Position numbers and translations under genes: made by a program. A stretch of 40,789 nucleotides of DNA. It comes from Streptomyces regalis. GTDB lineage: Bacteria > Actinomycetota > Actinomycetes > Streptomycetales > Streptomycetaceae. Every line of letters starts with the position of its first letter. Position 1 is the stretch's first letter. Where the stretch lies: assembly GCF_001509475.1 (NCBI RefSeq), contig NZ_LLZG01000406.1:1-40789 (forward strand). Reading direction: 5' to 3'. Under the pieces are notes generated by a model. It did not search any database. It was not told where the DNA came from and saw only the letters and a list, made by a program, of their open reading frames with translations. Positions 24,290-32,950 of the stretch are shown one piece after another.

Positions 24290-25496
24290 TCTCGCCCTGC
24301 TGCGGAACATGCCCCGCGACCACACGCTCCCGGCCGGCCCGCGGAGCGACCCGGCGCCGGTCCACCGCGTACGCGGCACCCGCGACCCCGAGGCCGAGGA
24401 CGGCCAGTGCCGCGCCGGCCAGCGCCGGGGACGTCACACCGAAGCCGGCCGCGAGGGCGAGGCCGCCGATCCAGGCGCCGCCCGCGTTGGCGAGGTTGAA
24501 GGCCGCCTGGTTGGCCGAGGAGGCCAGGGACGGAGCCGACGACGCCTTCTCCATCACCATCAGGTTGAGCGGGGAGCCGGCCACGAACGCCGCCATGCCG
24601 AGCAGCGTCACCGCCAGGGCCGCGCTCCATGCCGTGGACATCAGCAGCGGGAACAGGGCCAGCACCGCGGCCAGGGAGAGAAGGCCCCCGAACAGGGTCC
24701 TGCGCATCGAGTGGTCCGCCAGGCGTCCGCCCAGCAGGTTGCCGATGGTCGCGCCCACGCCGAACAGCGCCAGCAGCAGCGTCACGCTGGCGTCGGCGTA
24801 CCCGGCGGAGTCGGTCAGCATCGGCGTGACGTAGCTGTACGCGGCGAAGAGCGCGCCGAAGCCCGCGACCGTCGTGCCGAGCGCCAGCCACACCGGCAGG
24901 GACTTCAGCGCGGCCAGCTCGCCCCGCAGCCCGGCGGAGGGCGCGGGCACCCGGTCGTGCGGGATCAGCAGGGCGAGGGAGGCGATGGCGGCCAGGCCGA
25001 TCGCGCTGACGCCCAGGAAGGTCGCCCGCCATCCCAGGTGCTGCCCCATGAGGGTGGCGACCGGCACGCCCACGACGTTCGCGACGGTCAGTCCGAGGAA
25101 CATCAGGGACACCGACCGGGCCTTGCGCTCCGGCGCGACCATGTTCGTGGCGACCACGGCACCGACGCCGAAGAAGGCACCGTGCGGCAGACCGCTCATG
25201 AAGCGGGCCACGAGGAGCCAGGAGTTGTCCGGCGCGAAGGCCGACGCCGCGTTGCCCGCCACGAAGAGCGCCATCAGCGCGATCAGGACCGTACGGCGGG
25301 ACATGCGGGCGGTCACGGCCGCCAGCAGCGGGGCGCCGATGACGACGCCGAGCGCGTACGCCGAGACCAGGTGTCCGGCGGTGGGGATGGAGATGTGCAG
25401 GTCGTCCGCGACGTCGGGCAGCAGGCCCATCATCACGAACTCGGTGGTGCCTATGCCGAAGGCGCCGACGGCCAGGGCGAGCAGGGCCAGGGGCAT
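24276..25496 (-). CDS. MFS transporter, DHA1 family (AraJ/YdhP-like)
   Basis: The 406-residue carrier has twelve predicted helices. The first, MPLALLALAVGAFGIGTTEFVMMGLLPDVA, with its GTTEFVxxGLLP element, is typical of the arabinose-polymer/chloramphenicol efflux branch of the DHA1 exporters. TARMSRRTVLIALMALF is the loop 2-3 motif. The substrate is unknown. The ATG at 25496 is preferred. A GTG at 25541 is in frame but lies inside an imperfect palindrome that looks like an operator. The last residues (GETVRY) are encoded in a duplicated 13-base segment. It shares strand and direction with the downstream DrrAB-like exporter, 113 bases away, so partial read-through is possible. Confidence 0.9.
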   Translation of the reverse strand: MPLALLALAVGAFGIGTTEFVMMGLLPDVADDLHISIPTAGHLVSAYALGVVIGAPLLAAVTARMSRRTVLIALMALFVAGNAASAFAPDNSWLLVARFMSGLPHGAFFGVGAVVATNMVAPERKARSVSLMFLGLTVANVVGVPVATLMGQHLGWRATFLGVSAIGLAAIASLALLIPHDRVPAPSAGLRGELAALKSLPVWLALGTTVAGFGALFAAYSYVTPMLTDSAGYADASVTLLLALFGVGATIGNLLGGRLADHSMRRTLFGGLLSLAAVLALFPLLMSTAWSAALAVTLLGMAAFVAGSPLNLMVMEKASSAPSLASSANQAAFNLANAGGAWIGGLALAAGFGVTSPALAGAALAVLGLGVAGAAYAVDRRRVAPRAGRERVVAGHVPQQGETVRY

Positions 25497-25529
25497 GAAA
25501 GAAGCCGTGCCTTTCGAGGGGGAGCGGAG

Positions 25530-25561
25530 TTCTGGGACCACGTTTATGTTCAGTCCCGGAA
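25530..25561. promoter_or_regulatory. Imperfect palindrome upstream of the MFS gene
   Basis: TTCTGGGAC (25530-25538) and GTCCCGGAA (25553-25561) form nine-base arms with one mismatch and a 14-base spacer, 34 bases before the chosen start. It may bind a repressor. No adjacent regulator faces it. Confidence 0.4.
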
Positions 25562-25592
25562 CAAATGCTCCCGGCCCCGGTATTCCCCCGGG

Positions 25593-26651
25593 TTAAGAGG
25601 ACGTGTCGACCTTCACACGAGCAGCCACCGGAAGGTGATCGCTCCCCGTCTCCGGCAGCGTCCACGAGCTCTCCGGCTCCAGTCCCTTCACCATGATCTG
25701 GTCGATCCGCGCCATCGGGAACGATGCCGGCCAGCTGAACCCGAACCCGCTGCCCGCCGCGCCCTGCGTGGAGCGCATCTGGGCGGTGACGGCGTTGAGC
25801 GCGCGGTCGTTCATCGTGCCGTTCAGGTCGCCGAGCAGGACCACCTTCTGCAGCTGCTCGTGGGCGATGGCCTCGCCCAGCGCGTTGGCGCTCTTGTCGC
25901 GCTGCCGGGCGGTGAACCCGGCCTCCACCTTCACCCGCACCGACGGCAGGTGGGCGACGTACACCGCGACCTGCCCGGCCGGCGTGGTGACCGCGGCCCG
26001 CATGGCGCGGGTCCAGCCCAGCTTGATGCCGACGGGCTTGACGCCGCTCAGCGGGTACTTGCTCCACAGCCCGACGGTGCCCTGCACCGTGTGGTACCTG
26101 TACGTCGACGCGAGCGCCTTCTCGTACGTCGGGACCGCGCCGGCTGTCAGCTCCTCCAGGGCCACGACGTCCGCGCCGGACGCGGCCACGTCCCGGGCCG
26201 TGCCGGACGGGTCGGTGTTCTCCGCGTTGACGTTGTGGGTGGCCACCGTGAGGTCGCCGCCGGAGCCGGTCCGGTCGACGAGCAGGCCGCCGAAGAGGTT
26301 CAGCCACACGATCGCCGGGAGCAGCACGGCGATGAGCGCGGTCGCGGATTTGCGGACCAGGGCCAGCACGAGCAGCACCGGGACGAACAGGCCCAGCCAG
26401 GGCAGGAACGTCTCGGTCAGGCTGCCGAGGTTGCCGACCACGTTCGGGATCTGCGCATGCAGCAGCATCACCAGGGCGAGGATCACCGCGAGGGCGGCCG
26501 GCACGATGCCGCGCCGCCAGACGCGCGGGTCGCCCCGCCAGCCGGCCACCAGGCCCTTCAAGCGGTCCGTCAGGCGCCGAAGCCCAGATTCCCGGCGCTC
26601 GGGCCCCGAGCCGCCGTTGTCGGTCTCCGTCACGTACGCCTGCTGCGCCAT
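25593..26651 (-). CDS. Membrane-anchored endonuclease/exonuclease/phosphatase-family protein
   Basis: A 352-residue protein. A basic cytoplasmic N-terminus is followed by three hydrophobic helices (IVPAALAVILALVMLLHA, FLPWLGLFVPVLLVLALV, ATALIAVLLPAIVWLNLFGG; residues about 48-122). The catalytic EEP domain follows: VATHNVN (metal-site Asn), VVALEEL (Glu), GDLNGTMND (Asp/Asn), ARIDQIMV and GSDHLPV (catalytic His). All core residues are present, so a phosphodiesterase or phosphatase activity outside the membrane is expected. The substrate (nucleic acid, phospholipid or other) is not shown. GAGG stands six bases before the ATG. It is not visibly linked to the neighbouring genes. Confidence 0.88.
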   Translation of the reverse strand: MAQQAYVTETDNGGSGPERRESGLRRLTDRLKGLVAGWRGDPRVWRRGIVPAALAVILALVMLLHAQIPNVVGNLGSLTETFLPWLGLFVPVLLVLALVRKSATALIAVLLPAIVWLNLFGGLLVDRTGSGGDLTVATHNVNAENTDPSGTARDVAASGADVVALEELTAGAVPTYEKALASTYRYHTVQGTVGLWSKYPLSGVKPVGIKLGWTRAMRAAVTTPAGQVAVYVAHLPSVRVKVEAGFTARQRDKSANALGEAIAHEQLQKVVLLGDLNGTMNDRALNAVTAQMRSTQGAAGSGFGFSWPASFPMARIDQIMVKGLEPESSWTLPETGSDHLPVAARVKVDTSS

Positions 26652-26840
26652 ACCGTCGCCTCACTACCTGCCGTGCAACACCGTCGTCCCCCCGCGCCCA
26701 AAGAAACCCTAGGGGATGATCGGTCCCGTTCCTGCCGTACTCATGACGGCCGTACGGGGGCGAGGACGTACAAGTCGCCTTCACGAGTTCCGGTTGCGGT
26801 GAGGGAAAGCGCGCTCTGTGACGAAACGCGCACATGCGAT

Positions 26841-27470
26841 CTACGAGGTGCGTGAACTGACGGGCCGTAGACCTTCGAGCATGGCGTCGACCATCTGCTC
26901 CGCCAGCCCTTCGGGAAGGTCGGCGTCCGGGCGCATGACGGTACGCACCAGCATCGGGCCGAAGATCATGTCGTTCATCACGTCGACGTCGATGTCCGTG
27001 CGCAACTCGCCGTTGTCCTGTCCGCGGCGCAGGATCGCGTGCTGTTTCCTGCGCCGCGGCTCGACGACGTTTCCGTGATAGGCGTCCCAGATCTTCGGAC
27101 TGCTCTTCATCTGGGCGATGACGTTGTGCAGGAGCACCGACGAACGGGTCATCAGGCCGCGCCTGCGCAACTGCTCCATGAGCACCACGAGATCGTCGCG
27201 CACCGAGGTGCCGGGCAGTTCGGGGTCCGGGGGTTCGGCGGCCCGCACGACGTCGACGAAGAGCTCCTCCTTGCCGCTCCAGCGGCGGTAGATGGTGGCC
27301 TTGCCGACGCCTGCGGTGCGGGCGATGCGCTCGATGGACAGCTCCGCGAGCGGCACGCCCTCCTCCAGCAGCTTCAGGATCCCCTCCATGATGGATCGCT
27401 CCACGGCCTCGCTGCGGGGGCGGCCCCGGGCGGGGCCGTCGTGCCGGGACTGGCTGTCGGCGAGGCTCAC
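26841..27470 (-). CDS. TetR/AcrR-family regulator of the adjacent DHA2 exporter
   Basis: The 209-residue regulator has its helix-turn-helix at about residues 45-65 (LSIERIARTAGVGKATIYRR, then WSGKEELF) and a C-terminal ligand-binding domain rich in helices. The start is a GTG at 27470 with AAAGGA nine bases upstream; a longer open frame to 27710 reaches into the MFS gene and is rejected. The gene lies 125 bases after the MFS gene in the same direction, the usual arrangement of an efflux pump with its repressor. The palindrome at 29208 before the pump is its likely operator. The inducing compound is unknown. Confidence 0.9.
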   Translation of the reverse strand: MSLADSQSRHDGPARGRPRSEAVERSIMEGILKLLEEGVPLAELSIERIARTAGVGKATIYRRWSGKEELFVDVVRAAEPPDPELPGTSVRDDLVVLMEQLRRRGLMTRSSVLLHNVIAQMKSSPKIWDAYHGNVVEPRRRKQHAILRRGQDNGELRTDIDVDVMNDMIFGPMLVRTVMRPDADLPEGLAEQMVDAMLEGLRPVSSRTS

Positions 27471-27595
27471 TTGGCTCGGTCCTTTCGGTGGGGTGTGGTG
27501 ATTCTCCCTGGTGTACGGCGGTGTACGGCGACGGCGGGTACGAAGCGCGTGTCGGCGTGCGCCCACTCTGCTTCTACTCCGCTCCCACGCCGCTG

Positions 27596-29185
27596 CTACT
27601 CTGCCGCCGCCAACTCCCGCTCGGTCTCCCCCTCCTGAGGTGCCGTCGGCCGCCCCGGCAGGAACAGCGCCACGACCACCGCGCCGAGCACCGCGACGCC
27701 CGCACCCCACAGCGCCGTCACGTGCATGGCGTGCAGGAAGGCGTCGTGGGCCGGTCCGACGAGGGCCTCGCCCCGCGGGCCGAGCCGGTCGGCGACGCCG
27801 AGCGTGGCCTCGATGGACTCGCCCGCCGTGTGCCGTACGCCCTCCGGCAGCGCCGTGAGCTTGTCCTCGATGCCGCCCCGGTACGCGGTCGACAGGACCG
27901 AGCCCAGTACGGCGATGCCGAGCGCGCCGCCGACCTGGCGGAAGGTGTTGCTGAGGGCGGAGGCGGAGCCGGCCTTCTCGCGGGGCATGGCCTGCATGAT
28001 GACGACGCTGATCGGGGTCATGATGTGCGCCATGGCGGCGCCCATGAGGAAGAACACCACCTCCAGGAGCCAGATCGGCGTGTCCGCCTCGAACGTGGCG
28101 AACGCGGCCAGGGTGGCCGCGATGAGCAGCATGGCCCCGGTGGTCGTGGCCCTGTTCCCGAACCGGTCGACGACGAGCCGGGCGCGCGGCGCGAAGATCA
28201 TCTGGGCGGCGGCGAGCGGCAGCATCAGCAGGCCGGTCTCCAGGGGCGAGTAGCCCCGCACGCTCTGGGTGTAGAAGACCGAGAAGAAGGTCACGCCCAT
28301 CAGGGCGAAGAAGACCAGCGCGATGACGCCGATCGCGGCCGAGAAGACCTTGTTCCGGAAGTATGTGACGTCGATGGACGGATGGTCGCTGCGCTTTTCG
28401 AACACGACGAAGGCGACGAGGACGGCGGCGCCGGCGGCGATGGTCGCGAGGACCGTCGGGTCAGTGAAGTCGGCGAGCTGGCCGCCCTTGATGATGCCGT
28501 AGACGAGCAGGACCAGGCCGACGACGGAGAGCACGACGCCGATGGGGTCGATGCGCCCGGGTTTCGGATCACGCGAGTCCGGGACCAGCCACAGCATCAG
28601 CGCGAGCGCGAGCAGCACGATCGGCACGTTGATGAGGAAGACGGACCCCCACCAGAAGTGGTCGAGGAGGACACCGCCGGTGATCGGGCCGATGGCGATG
28701 GCGAGCCCGACGCCGCCCGCCCAGATGCCGATGGCCTTGGGCTGCTCGTCGCGCTCGAAGACGTTCATCAGGACGGCCAGCGTGGCCGGCATGACGAAGG
28801 CGGCACCGAGGCCCATCACCGCGCGGAAGGCGATGAGCTCGCCGGGCGAGCCGGAGAACGCGGCGAGGGCCGAGCCGATGCCGAACACCGCGAGGCCGCC
28901 GAGCAGGACCTTCTTGCGGCCGAGCCGGTCGCCGAGGATGCCCGCGCTGAACAGCAGGCCGGCGAAGACGAGGGTGTAGGCGTTGATCGCCCACTCCAGC
29001 TCGCTCTGGGTGGCGCCCAGGCCGGTCGGGGCCGGGGTCGAGATGGTCTTGATGGCGACGTTCAGGATCGAGTTGTCGAGGACGACGATCAGCAGGCTGA
29101 GCATCAGCACGCCGAGGATCGCCCAGCGGCGCCGGTGCACGGCTTCCGGTATGCGGGGGCCGGTGTCAGGGGCGGGAGAAGTCAT
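27596..29185 (-). CDS. MFS drug transporter, DHA2 family (EmrB/QacA-like, 14 TMS)
   Basis: A 529-residue membrane protein of the 14-helix class. It has [12 protein letters not shown] in helix 1 (the DHA2 motif region), [20 protein letters not shown] after helix 2, [16 protein letters not shown], and the antiporter motif C region around [14 protein letters not shown]. It should extrude hydrophobic drugs using the proton gradient. There is no Shine-Dalgarno sequence. TAGGCT lies seven bases before the ATG, so the transcript is probably leaderless, and the palindrome overlapping the -35 region gives a simple repression mechanism by the TetR protein encoded downstream. Confidence 0.94.
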   Translation of the reverse strand: MTSPAPDTGPRIPEAVHRRRWAILGVLMLSLLIVVLDNSILNVAIKTISTPAPTGLGATQSELEWAINAYTLVFAGLLFSAGILGDRLGRKKVLLGGLAVFGIGSALAAFSGSPGELIAFRAVMGLGAAFVMPATLAVLMNVFERDEQPKAIGIWAGGVGLAIAIGPITGGVLLDHFWWGSVFLINVPIVLLALALMLWLVPDSRDPKPGRIDPIGVVLSVVGLVLLVYGIIKGGQLADFTDPTVLATIAAGAAVLVAFVVFEKRSDHPSIDVTYFRNKVFSAAIGVIALVFFALMGVTFFSVFYTQSVRGYSPLETGLLMLPLAAAQMIFAPRARLVVDRFGNRATTTGAMLLIAATLAAFATFEADTPIWLLEVVFFLMGAAMAHIMTPISVVIMQAMPREKAGSASALSNTFRQVGGALGIAVLGSVLSTAYRGGIEDKLTALPEGVRHTAGESIEATLGVADRLGPRGEALVGPAHDAFLHAMHVTALWGAGVAVLGAVVVALFLPGRPTAPQEGETERELAAAE

Positions 29186-29207
29186 GCCGTCGAGCCTAGG
29201 CGATTTA

Positions 29208-29230
29208 CGATACGGAACCGTCTCGTATCG
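29208..29230. promoter_or_regulatory. TetR operator candidate before the DHA2 exporter
   Basis: CGATACG and CGTATCG form perfect seven-base arms around nine bases (GAACCGTCT). The site covers the -35 region of the leaderless MFS promoter. It shares CGTCTCG and CGTATCG words with the TetR palindromes at 1203 and 1246 in different order. Confidence 0.6.
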
Positions 29231-29300
29231 AAAGTTTTTGCCGAGACCTTACGCGGCCGATTCGCGGGGCGGAACTCACACGGAGTGGCCTAGCCCTCCT

Positions 29301-29315
29301 TGGCACGAAGTGCCA
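29301..29315. promoter_or_regulatory. Small palindrome in the panB upstream region
   Basis: TGGCAC-GAA-GTGCCA is a perfect inverted repeat 62 bases before the panB ATG. It could be an operator or a leader hairpin. No regulator is proposed. Confidence 0.35.
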
Positions 29316-29377
29316 CCATGGAAGGGATCCGGGGACGCCGTCAGGGCGCCTCGAGATGACATGAAGGAGCCGTTGCA

Positions 29378-30253
29378 ATGACGCAGCTTTCGGCTGCCCA
29401 GACGCCTCAGGCGAAGCCCTCCGACGGCAGCAAGGCGCTGTACGGGGGGAAGGGCACCCGCCGCATCACTGTCCGGGACATCGCCCTCGCCAAGGAGCGG
29501 GGCGAGAAGTGGCCCATGCTCACCGCCTACGACGCGATGACCGCGTCCGTCTTCGACGAGGCCGGCATCCCGGTCATGCTCGTCGGCGACTCGGCGGGCA
29601 ACTGTCACCTCGGGTACGACACGACCGTGCCCGTCACGCTCGACGAGATGACCATGCTCTCGGCGGCCGTCGTACGCGGCACCTCGCGCGCCCTGATCGT
29701 CGGCGACCTGCCCTTCGGCTCGTACCAGGAGGGCCCGGTGCAGGCGCTGCGCTCGGCGACCCGGCTGGTGAAGGAGGCGGGCGTCGGCGCCGTGAAGCTG
29801 GAGGGCGGCGAGCGCTCCCACGACCAGATCCGGCTGCTGGTCGAGTCCGGCATCCCGGTCATGGCCCACATCGGCCTGACCCCCCAGTCCGTCAACGCCA
29901 TGGGCTACCGCGTCCAGGGCCGCGGCGAGGAGGCGGCCCAGCAGCTGCTGCGCGACGCGAAGTCCGTCCAGGACGCGGGCGCGTTCGCGGTCGTCCTGGA
30001 ACTGGTCCCGGCTCAGCTCGCGGCCGAGGTCACCCGCGTCCTGCACATCCCGACGGTCGGCATCGGCGCCGGACCGGAGACGGACGCGCAGGTCCTGGTC
30101 TGGACGGACATGCTGGGCCTGACCGGCGGCCGGGTCCCCAAGTTCGTGAAGCAGTACGCCAACCTCCGCGAGGTCATGGGCAACGCGGCGAAGGCGTTCG
30201 CGGAGGACGTGGTCGGCGGAACGTTCCCGCTGGAGGAGCACTCCGTCCACTGA
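29378..30253 (+). CDS. panB: 3-methyl-2-oxobutanoate hydroxymethyltransferase
   Basis: The 291-residue enzyme makes ketopantoate from 2-oxoisovalerate and methylene-tetrahydrofolate, the first step of pantothenate and coenzyme A synthesis. PanB landmarks are all present: MLTAYDAMTASVFDEAGIPV, LVGDSAGNCHLGYDTTVPVT (metal-binding Asp), KLEGGE, MAHIGLTPQSVNAMGGY-like GLTPQSVNAMGYRVQGR, and the catalytic Glu region VLELVP. GIGAGPETDAQVLVWTDMLG closes the substrate site. AAGGAG lies eight bases before the ATG. A 30-residue polar leader precedes the fold, as in other actinobacteria. A strong terminator follows, so it is a single-gene unit. Confidence 0.97.
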   Translation: MTQLSAAQTPQAKPSDGSKALYGGKGTRRITVRDIALAKERGEKWPMLTAYDAMTASVFDEAGIPVMLVGDSAGNCHLGYDTTVPVTLDEMTMLSAAVVRGTSRALIVGDLPFGSYQEGPVQALRSATRLVKEAGVGAVKLEGGERSHDQIRLLVESGIPVMAHIGLTPQSVNAMGYRVQGRGEEAAQQLLRDAKSVQDAGAFAVVLELVPAQLAAEVTRVLHIPTVGIGAGPETDAQVLVWTDMLGLTGGRVPKFVKQYANLREVMGNAAKAFAEDVVGGTFPLEEHSVH

Positions 30254-30295
30254 GCCCCTCCGGGCTCCGACCCCCTGAACCACTGCGGCACCAAA

Positions 30296-30329
30296 GCGCC
30301 CCGCCGATCTTCCCCCGTCGGCGGGGCGC
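30296..30329 (+). terminator. Rho-independent terminator of panB
   Basis: A 12-base perfect stem GCGCCCCGCCGA / TCGGCGGGGCGC with a ten-base loop, followed by CCCTTTG and preceded by AAA. It is 43 bases after the panB stop. The A and T flanks would also let it act on the opposite strand. Confidence 0.85.
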
Positions 30330-30365
30330 CCCTTTGTGCGACCGGGTGTGCGGCCGAGCCGGTGG

Positions 30366-30988
30366 TCAGCGGCGGCGGTACGACTCCACGTAACCGCTCG
30401 CGGGTGTCCCCACGCCCGTCACGTCGTCGTAGCCCTTATCTTCGTGCCGTAGGCGTCCGGCAGGGTGCTCGCCACGTTCGAGCCGTGGTACGTCGAGAAC
30501 GGCCCGGCGTTGCGGAACACGGTCTCCGGCGGCGGGAGTCGGTCCTGGTGGCTCGCCAGGTGCGGCGCGTTGTCCAGGCCCGTGACGGTCAGGACGGCGT
30601 CCTTGACGCTGTCCGGCACCGAGGCGGTCGTCGCGGGCGCGCGGTAAGTCCTCGCACCCTTGGTGTAGTTGTGCAGCCGGGTGCCGAACGCCTTCTCCGC
30701 GGCGGCCACATCGCCGGTGACGGCGACGTAGTGCCGCGTGACGCCCGTGACCTTCAGGCCCGCCGACGTCAACCAGCCCTTGACCGCGGCCGCTTGGGCC
30801 TTCGTCGCGCCGAAGCGGGCCTGGGCCTGGTCGGCGGTCAGGTACTTGCCGTACGACGCCGAGTCCGGGTCCGACACGGCCTTCGCCCGTGCGGCGAGAC
30901 CGGCCGCGTCCCGGCCCCGGAGGTAGACGCGGGCGGAGACCTCGGCACTGTCCGAGGCCCAGCCCTGCCTGGCCCAAGAAGGTCCCAA
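30366..30988 (-). pseudogene. S53 (sedolisin/kumamolisin) serine peptidase remnant
   Basis: One frame (from about 30988) encodes the pro-domain of an S53 peptidase: SAEVSARVYLRGRDAAGLAA, YGKYLTADQAQARFG, VTGDVAAAEKAFGTRLHNY, ending LPDAYGTK. The next bases continue in another frame with only the extreme C-terminus of such enzymes, GYDDVTGVGTPASGY near 30370-30430. The entire catalytic domain of roughly 350 residues with its Ser-Glu-Asp triad is missing, as is the signal peptide: a TAG precedes the first codon. I infer an internal deletion with loss of frame plus 5' truncation. The fragment cannot be an active protease. Confidence 0.8.
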
Positions 30989-31046
30989 CTACCGTAATGA
31001 CAAAGCCATTTCGAGGGCTGCGAATGCGGGGCTACGGCCGCGGGGG

Positions 31047-31670
31047 CTACGACCGCGGCTTCGCGCCCCGCTCCTTCAGCATGCCCGTCATCAGGTCGAT
31101 CTCCGACTGCTGCCCGTCCACCATGCCCTGCGCGAGCCGCTTCTCCACACCGACCGTGCACTTGTCGACACAGCCCTCGGCCATGTGGATGCCGCCCTTG
31201 TGATGATCCGTCATCAGCTGGAGATAGAAGATCTCCGCCTGCTTGCCGCTGAGGCCCTCGAGCTTCTTCATCTCCGTGTTGGTCGCCATGCCGGGCATCA
31301 GCGCGCCGTCCTTGCCGGAGGCCATGTCGCCCATGCCCATCCAGGTCATCGGCGCGTCCGACGACACCTTCGGCAACTCCCACAGATCCAGCCAGCCCAG
31401 CAGCATGCCGCGCTGGTTGGCCTGCGTCTGGGCGATGTCGTACGCGAGCCGCCGTACCTCTTCGTCCTTCGTGCGGTCACGCACGATGTACGACATCTCC
31501 ACGGCCTGCTGGTGGTGCACCGCCATGTCGCGCGCGAACCCGGCGTCCGCCGAGTCGGCGCTCGGCGTACTGCTCGAACCACCGTCCTCGGCGACCGCGT
31601 AGGTGATCGCGCCGGCCGCGACGAGCACTGCCGCCGCGGTTCCCGCTGTCCAGCCGACGTGCTGCCTCAC
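31047..31670 (-). CDS. DUF305 family exported protein
   Basis: A 207-residue protein with an N-terminal hydrophobic segment (WTAGTAAAVLVAAGAITYAVA) that is either an uncleaved anchor or a signal peptide. The mature part carries two DUF305 units with the metal-type histidine motifs MAVHHQQAVEMS and MTDHHKGGIHMAEGC, plus a methionine-rich loop (MTWMGMGDMASG, ALMPGMATNTEM). DUF305 is a ferritin-like four-helix fold. The His/Met richness suggests copper or iron contact, an inference. The GTG start overlaps the upstream DUF3105 stop as GTGA, so the two are translationally coupled. A longer open frame to 32000 is out of frame with the real upstream gene. Confidence 0.9.
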   Translation of the reverse strand: MRQHVGWTAGTAAAVLVAAGAITYAVAEDGGSSSTPSADSADAGFARDMAVHHQQAVEMSYIVRDRTKDEEVRRLAYDIAQTQANQRGMLLGWLDLWELPKVSSDAPMTWMGMGDMASGKDGALMPGMATNTEMKKLEGLSGKQAEIFYLQLMTDHHKGGIHMAEGCVDKCTVGVEKRLAQGMVDGQQSEIDLMTGMLKERGAKPRS

Positions 31671-32329
31671 TCCGACAGACCGCCCGTGCACGCCGCGCCC
31701 TGCTCGGGCGTCTGCTTGCCCTGGACGTACGTCTCGAAGAACTTGGCGACGTTCGGGTCGCTCGCGCTGGTCACCGTGCGCTGGTGGCCCCACGCGGTGA
31801 GCATGATCGGGTCCTTCTGCTTCTCGTCCGGGCTCATCAGCGTGTACGGCGTCTGCTTCACCTTCGCCGCCAGCGCCTCGACGTCGGCCTTGGACGCCTT
31901 GGAGGTGTAGGTCACCCACACCGCGCCGTGCTCCAGCGAGTGCACGGCGTGCTCGTTCTTGAGCTCCTTGGTGTAGACGTCGCCGTTGCAGTTCATCCAC
32001 ACCTGGTTGTGGTCGCCGCCGACCGGGGGCTCCGAGGAGTACTTCACGCTCTTGGCGACGTGGGTGCGGCCCAGCGTCCCTTCCCAGGTCCGCACGCCGT
32101 CCTTGCCGGTGACGAACTTGCCGGTGGTCTTGGAGTCGGCCACCGCGTCGCTGTTGTCGGACTGCGACCGGACGAGCACGACACCGCCGACGACGAGACC
32201 GGCGACGATCACCACGCTGGCCGCGATCGTGAGGATGCGGTTGCGGCGCTCACGGGCCTGCTCGGCACGCCGCATCTCCTCTATTCGCGCCTTGCGCGAG
32301 GCGCTGCTCTTGTTCTTGGCGGAGCCCAT
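31667..32329 (-). CDS. DUF3105 family membrane-anchored protein
   Basis: A 220-residue protein. A very basic cytoplasmic leader (SASRKARIEEMRRAEQARER) precedes one transmembrane helix (ILTIAASVVIVAGLVVGGVV, about residues 32-51). The external DUF3105 domain has the family signature PPVGGDHNQVWMNCNGDVY and NEHAVHSLEHGAVWVTY, with four conserved histidines and a cysteine. The function is unknown. In actinobacteria it is often paired with DUF305, as here, which suggests a joint extracytoplasmic role, perhaps with metal. AAGGA lies nine bases before the ATG. The unit is divergent from nsrR. Confidence 0.9.
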   Translation of the reverse strand: MGSAKNKSSASRKARIEEMRRAEQARERRNRILTIAASVVIVAGLVVGGVVLVRSQSDNSDAVADSKTTGKFVTGKDGVRTWEGTLGRTHVAKSVKYSSEPPVGGDHNQVWMNCNGDVYTKELKNEHAVHSLEHGAVWVTYTSKASKADVEALAAKVKQTPYTLMSPDEKQKDPIMLTAWGHQRTVTSASDPNVAKFFETYVQGKQTPEQGAACTGGLSE

Positions 32330-32515
32330 GAGGTGTTGTCCTTCTGGGGAAAGGGGCGGTCGGGTTCGCTGATCGTAATGGGGAAGGTGTGGCCTCTCGT
32401 AGAGAGGGTTCAGGAAAGTCCGGATCGGGACTATCCGTCCGACCGGCCGACAGCCGGTGGGGAAGGTACGCGGGATATTTTGAACCGCGGATGCGCATTA
32501 TCTACGCTGCCACAC

Positions 32516-32950
32516 ATGCGGCTGTTGCGCTCCACCGACCTGGCACTGCGGCTCCTCATGCGGCTCGCCGTCCTGGGGGAGGCCACGCCGACGACCCGTG
32601 AGGTCGCGGCGGACATGGAGGTGCCGTACACGCACGCCGCCAAGGTCGTCGCCGAGTTGCAGCACATGGGCCTGGTGGACGCTCGCCGGGGCCGCGGCGG
32701 CGGGCTCACGCTCAGCGAGAAGGGCCGTACCGCGTCGGTCGGCGCGGTCGTGCGGGCCTTCGAGGGGGACGGTGACGTCGTGGAGTGCGAGGGCGACAAC
32801 CCCTGCCCGCTGCACTCCGGGTGCCGACTGCGCGGCGCGCTGCGGCGGGCCCAGGAGGCCTTCTTCGCCTCGCTGGACCCGCTGACGGTGGCCGACGTGA
32901 CGGCCGACCCCACCGGGCCGCTCCTGCTGCAGATCGGGCGTTCCGTTTAA
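32516..32950 (+). CDS. nsrR: NsrR, nitric-oxide-sensing Rrf2-family iron-sulfur repressor
   Basis: The 144-residue repressor has a winged-helix domain (TREVAADMEVPYTHAAKVVA, GRGGGLTLSEKG) and a cluster-binding loop with Cys91, Cys97 and Cys103 (CEGDNPCPLHSGC). Asp8 (RSTDLALR) completes the [4Fe-4S] ligand set known for Streptomyces NsrR. The protein loses DNA binding when nitric oxide attacks the cluster. It is convergent with hmpA, the expected target, and the two stops overlap by four bases. TATCTA upstream with no Shine-Dalgarno sequence suggests a short leader, and an ATGCGCAT palindrome at 32491-32498 may be a weak self-operator. Confidence 0.95.
   Translation: MRLLRSTDLALRLLMRLAVLGEATPTTREVAADMEVPYTHAAKVVAELQHMGLVDARRGRGGGLTLSEKGRTASVGAVVRAFEGDGDVVECEGDNPCPLHSGCRLRGALRRAQEAFFASLDPLTVADVTADPTGPLLLQIGRSV

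Noticed and set aside
24238..26835. Long minus-strand frame across the MFS and EEP genes
   Set aside because: It is a different frame over two well-supported genes on the same strand; no domain is visible.
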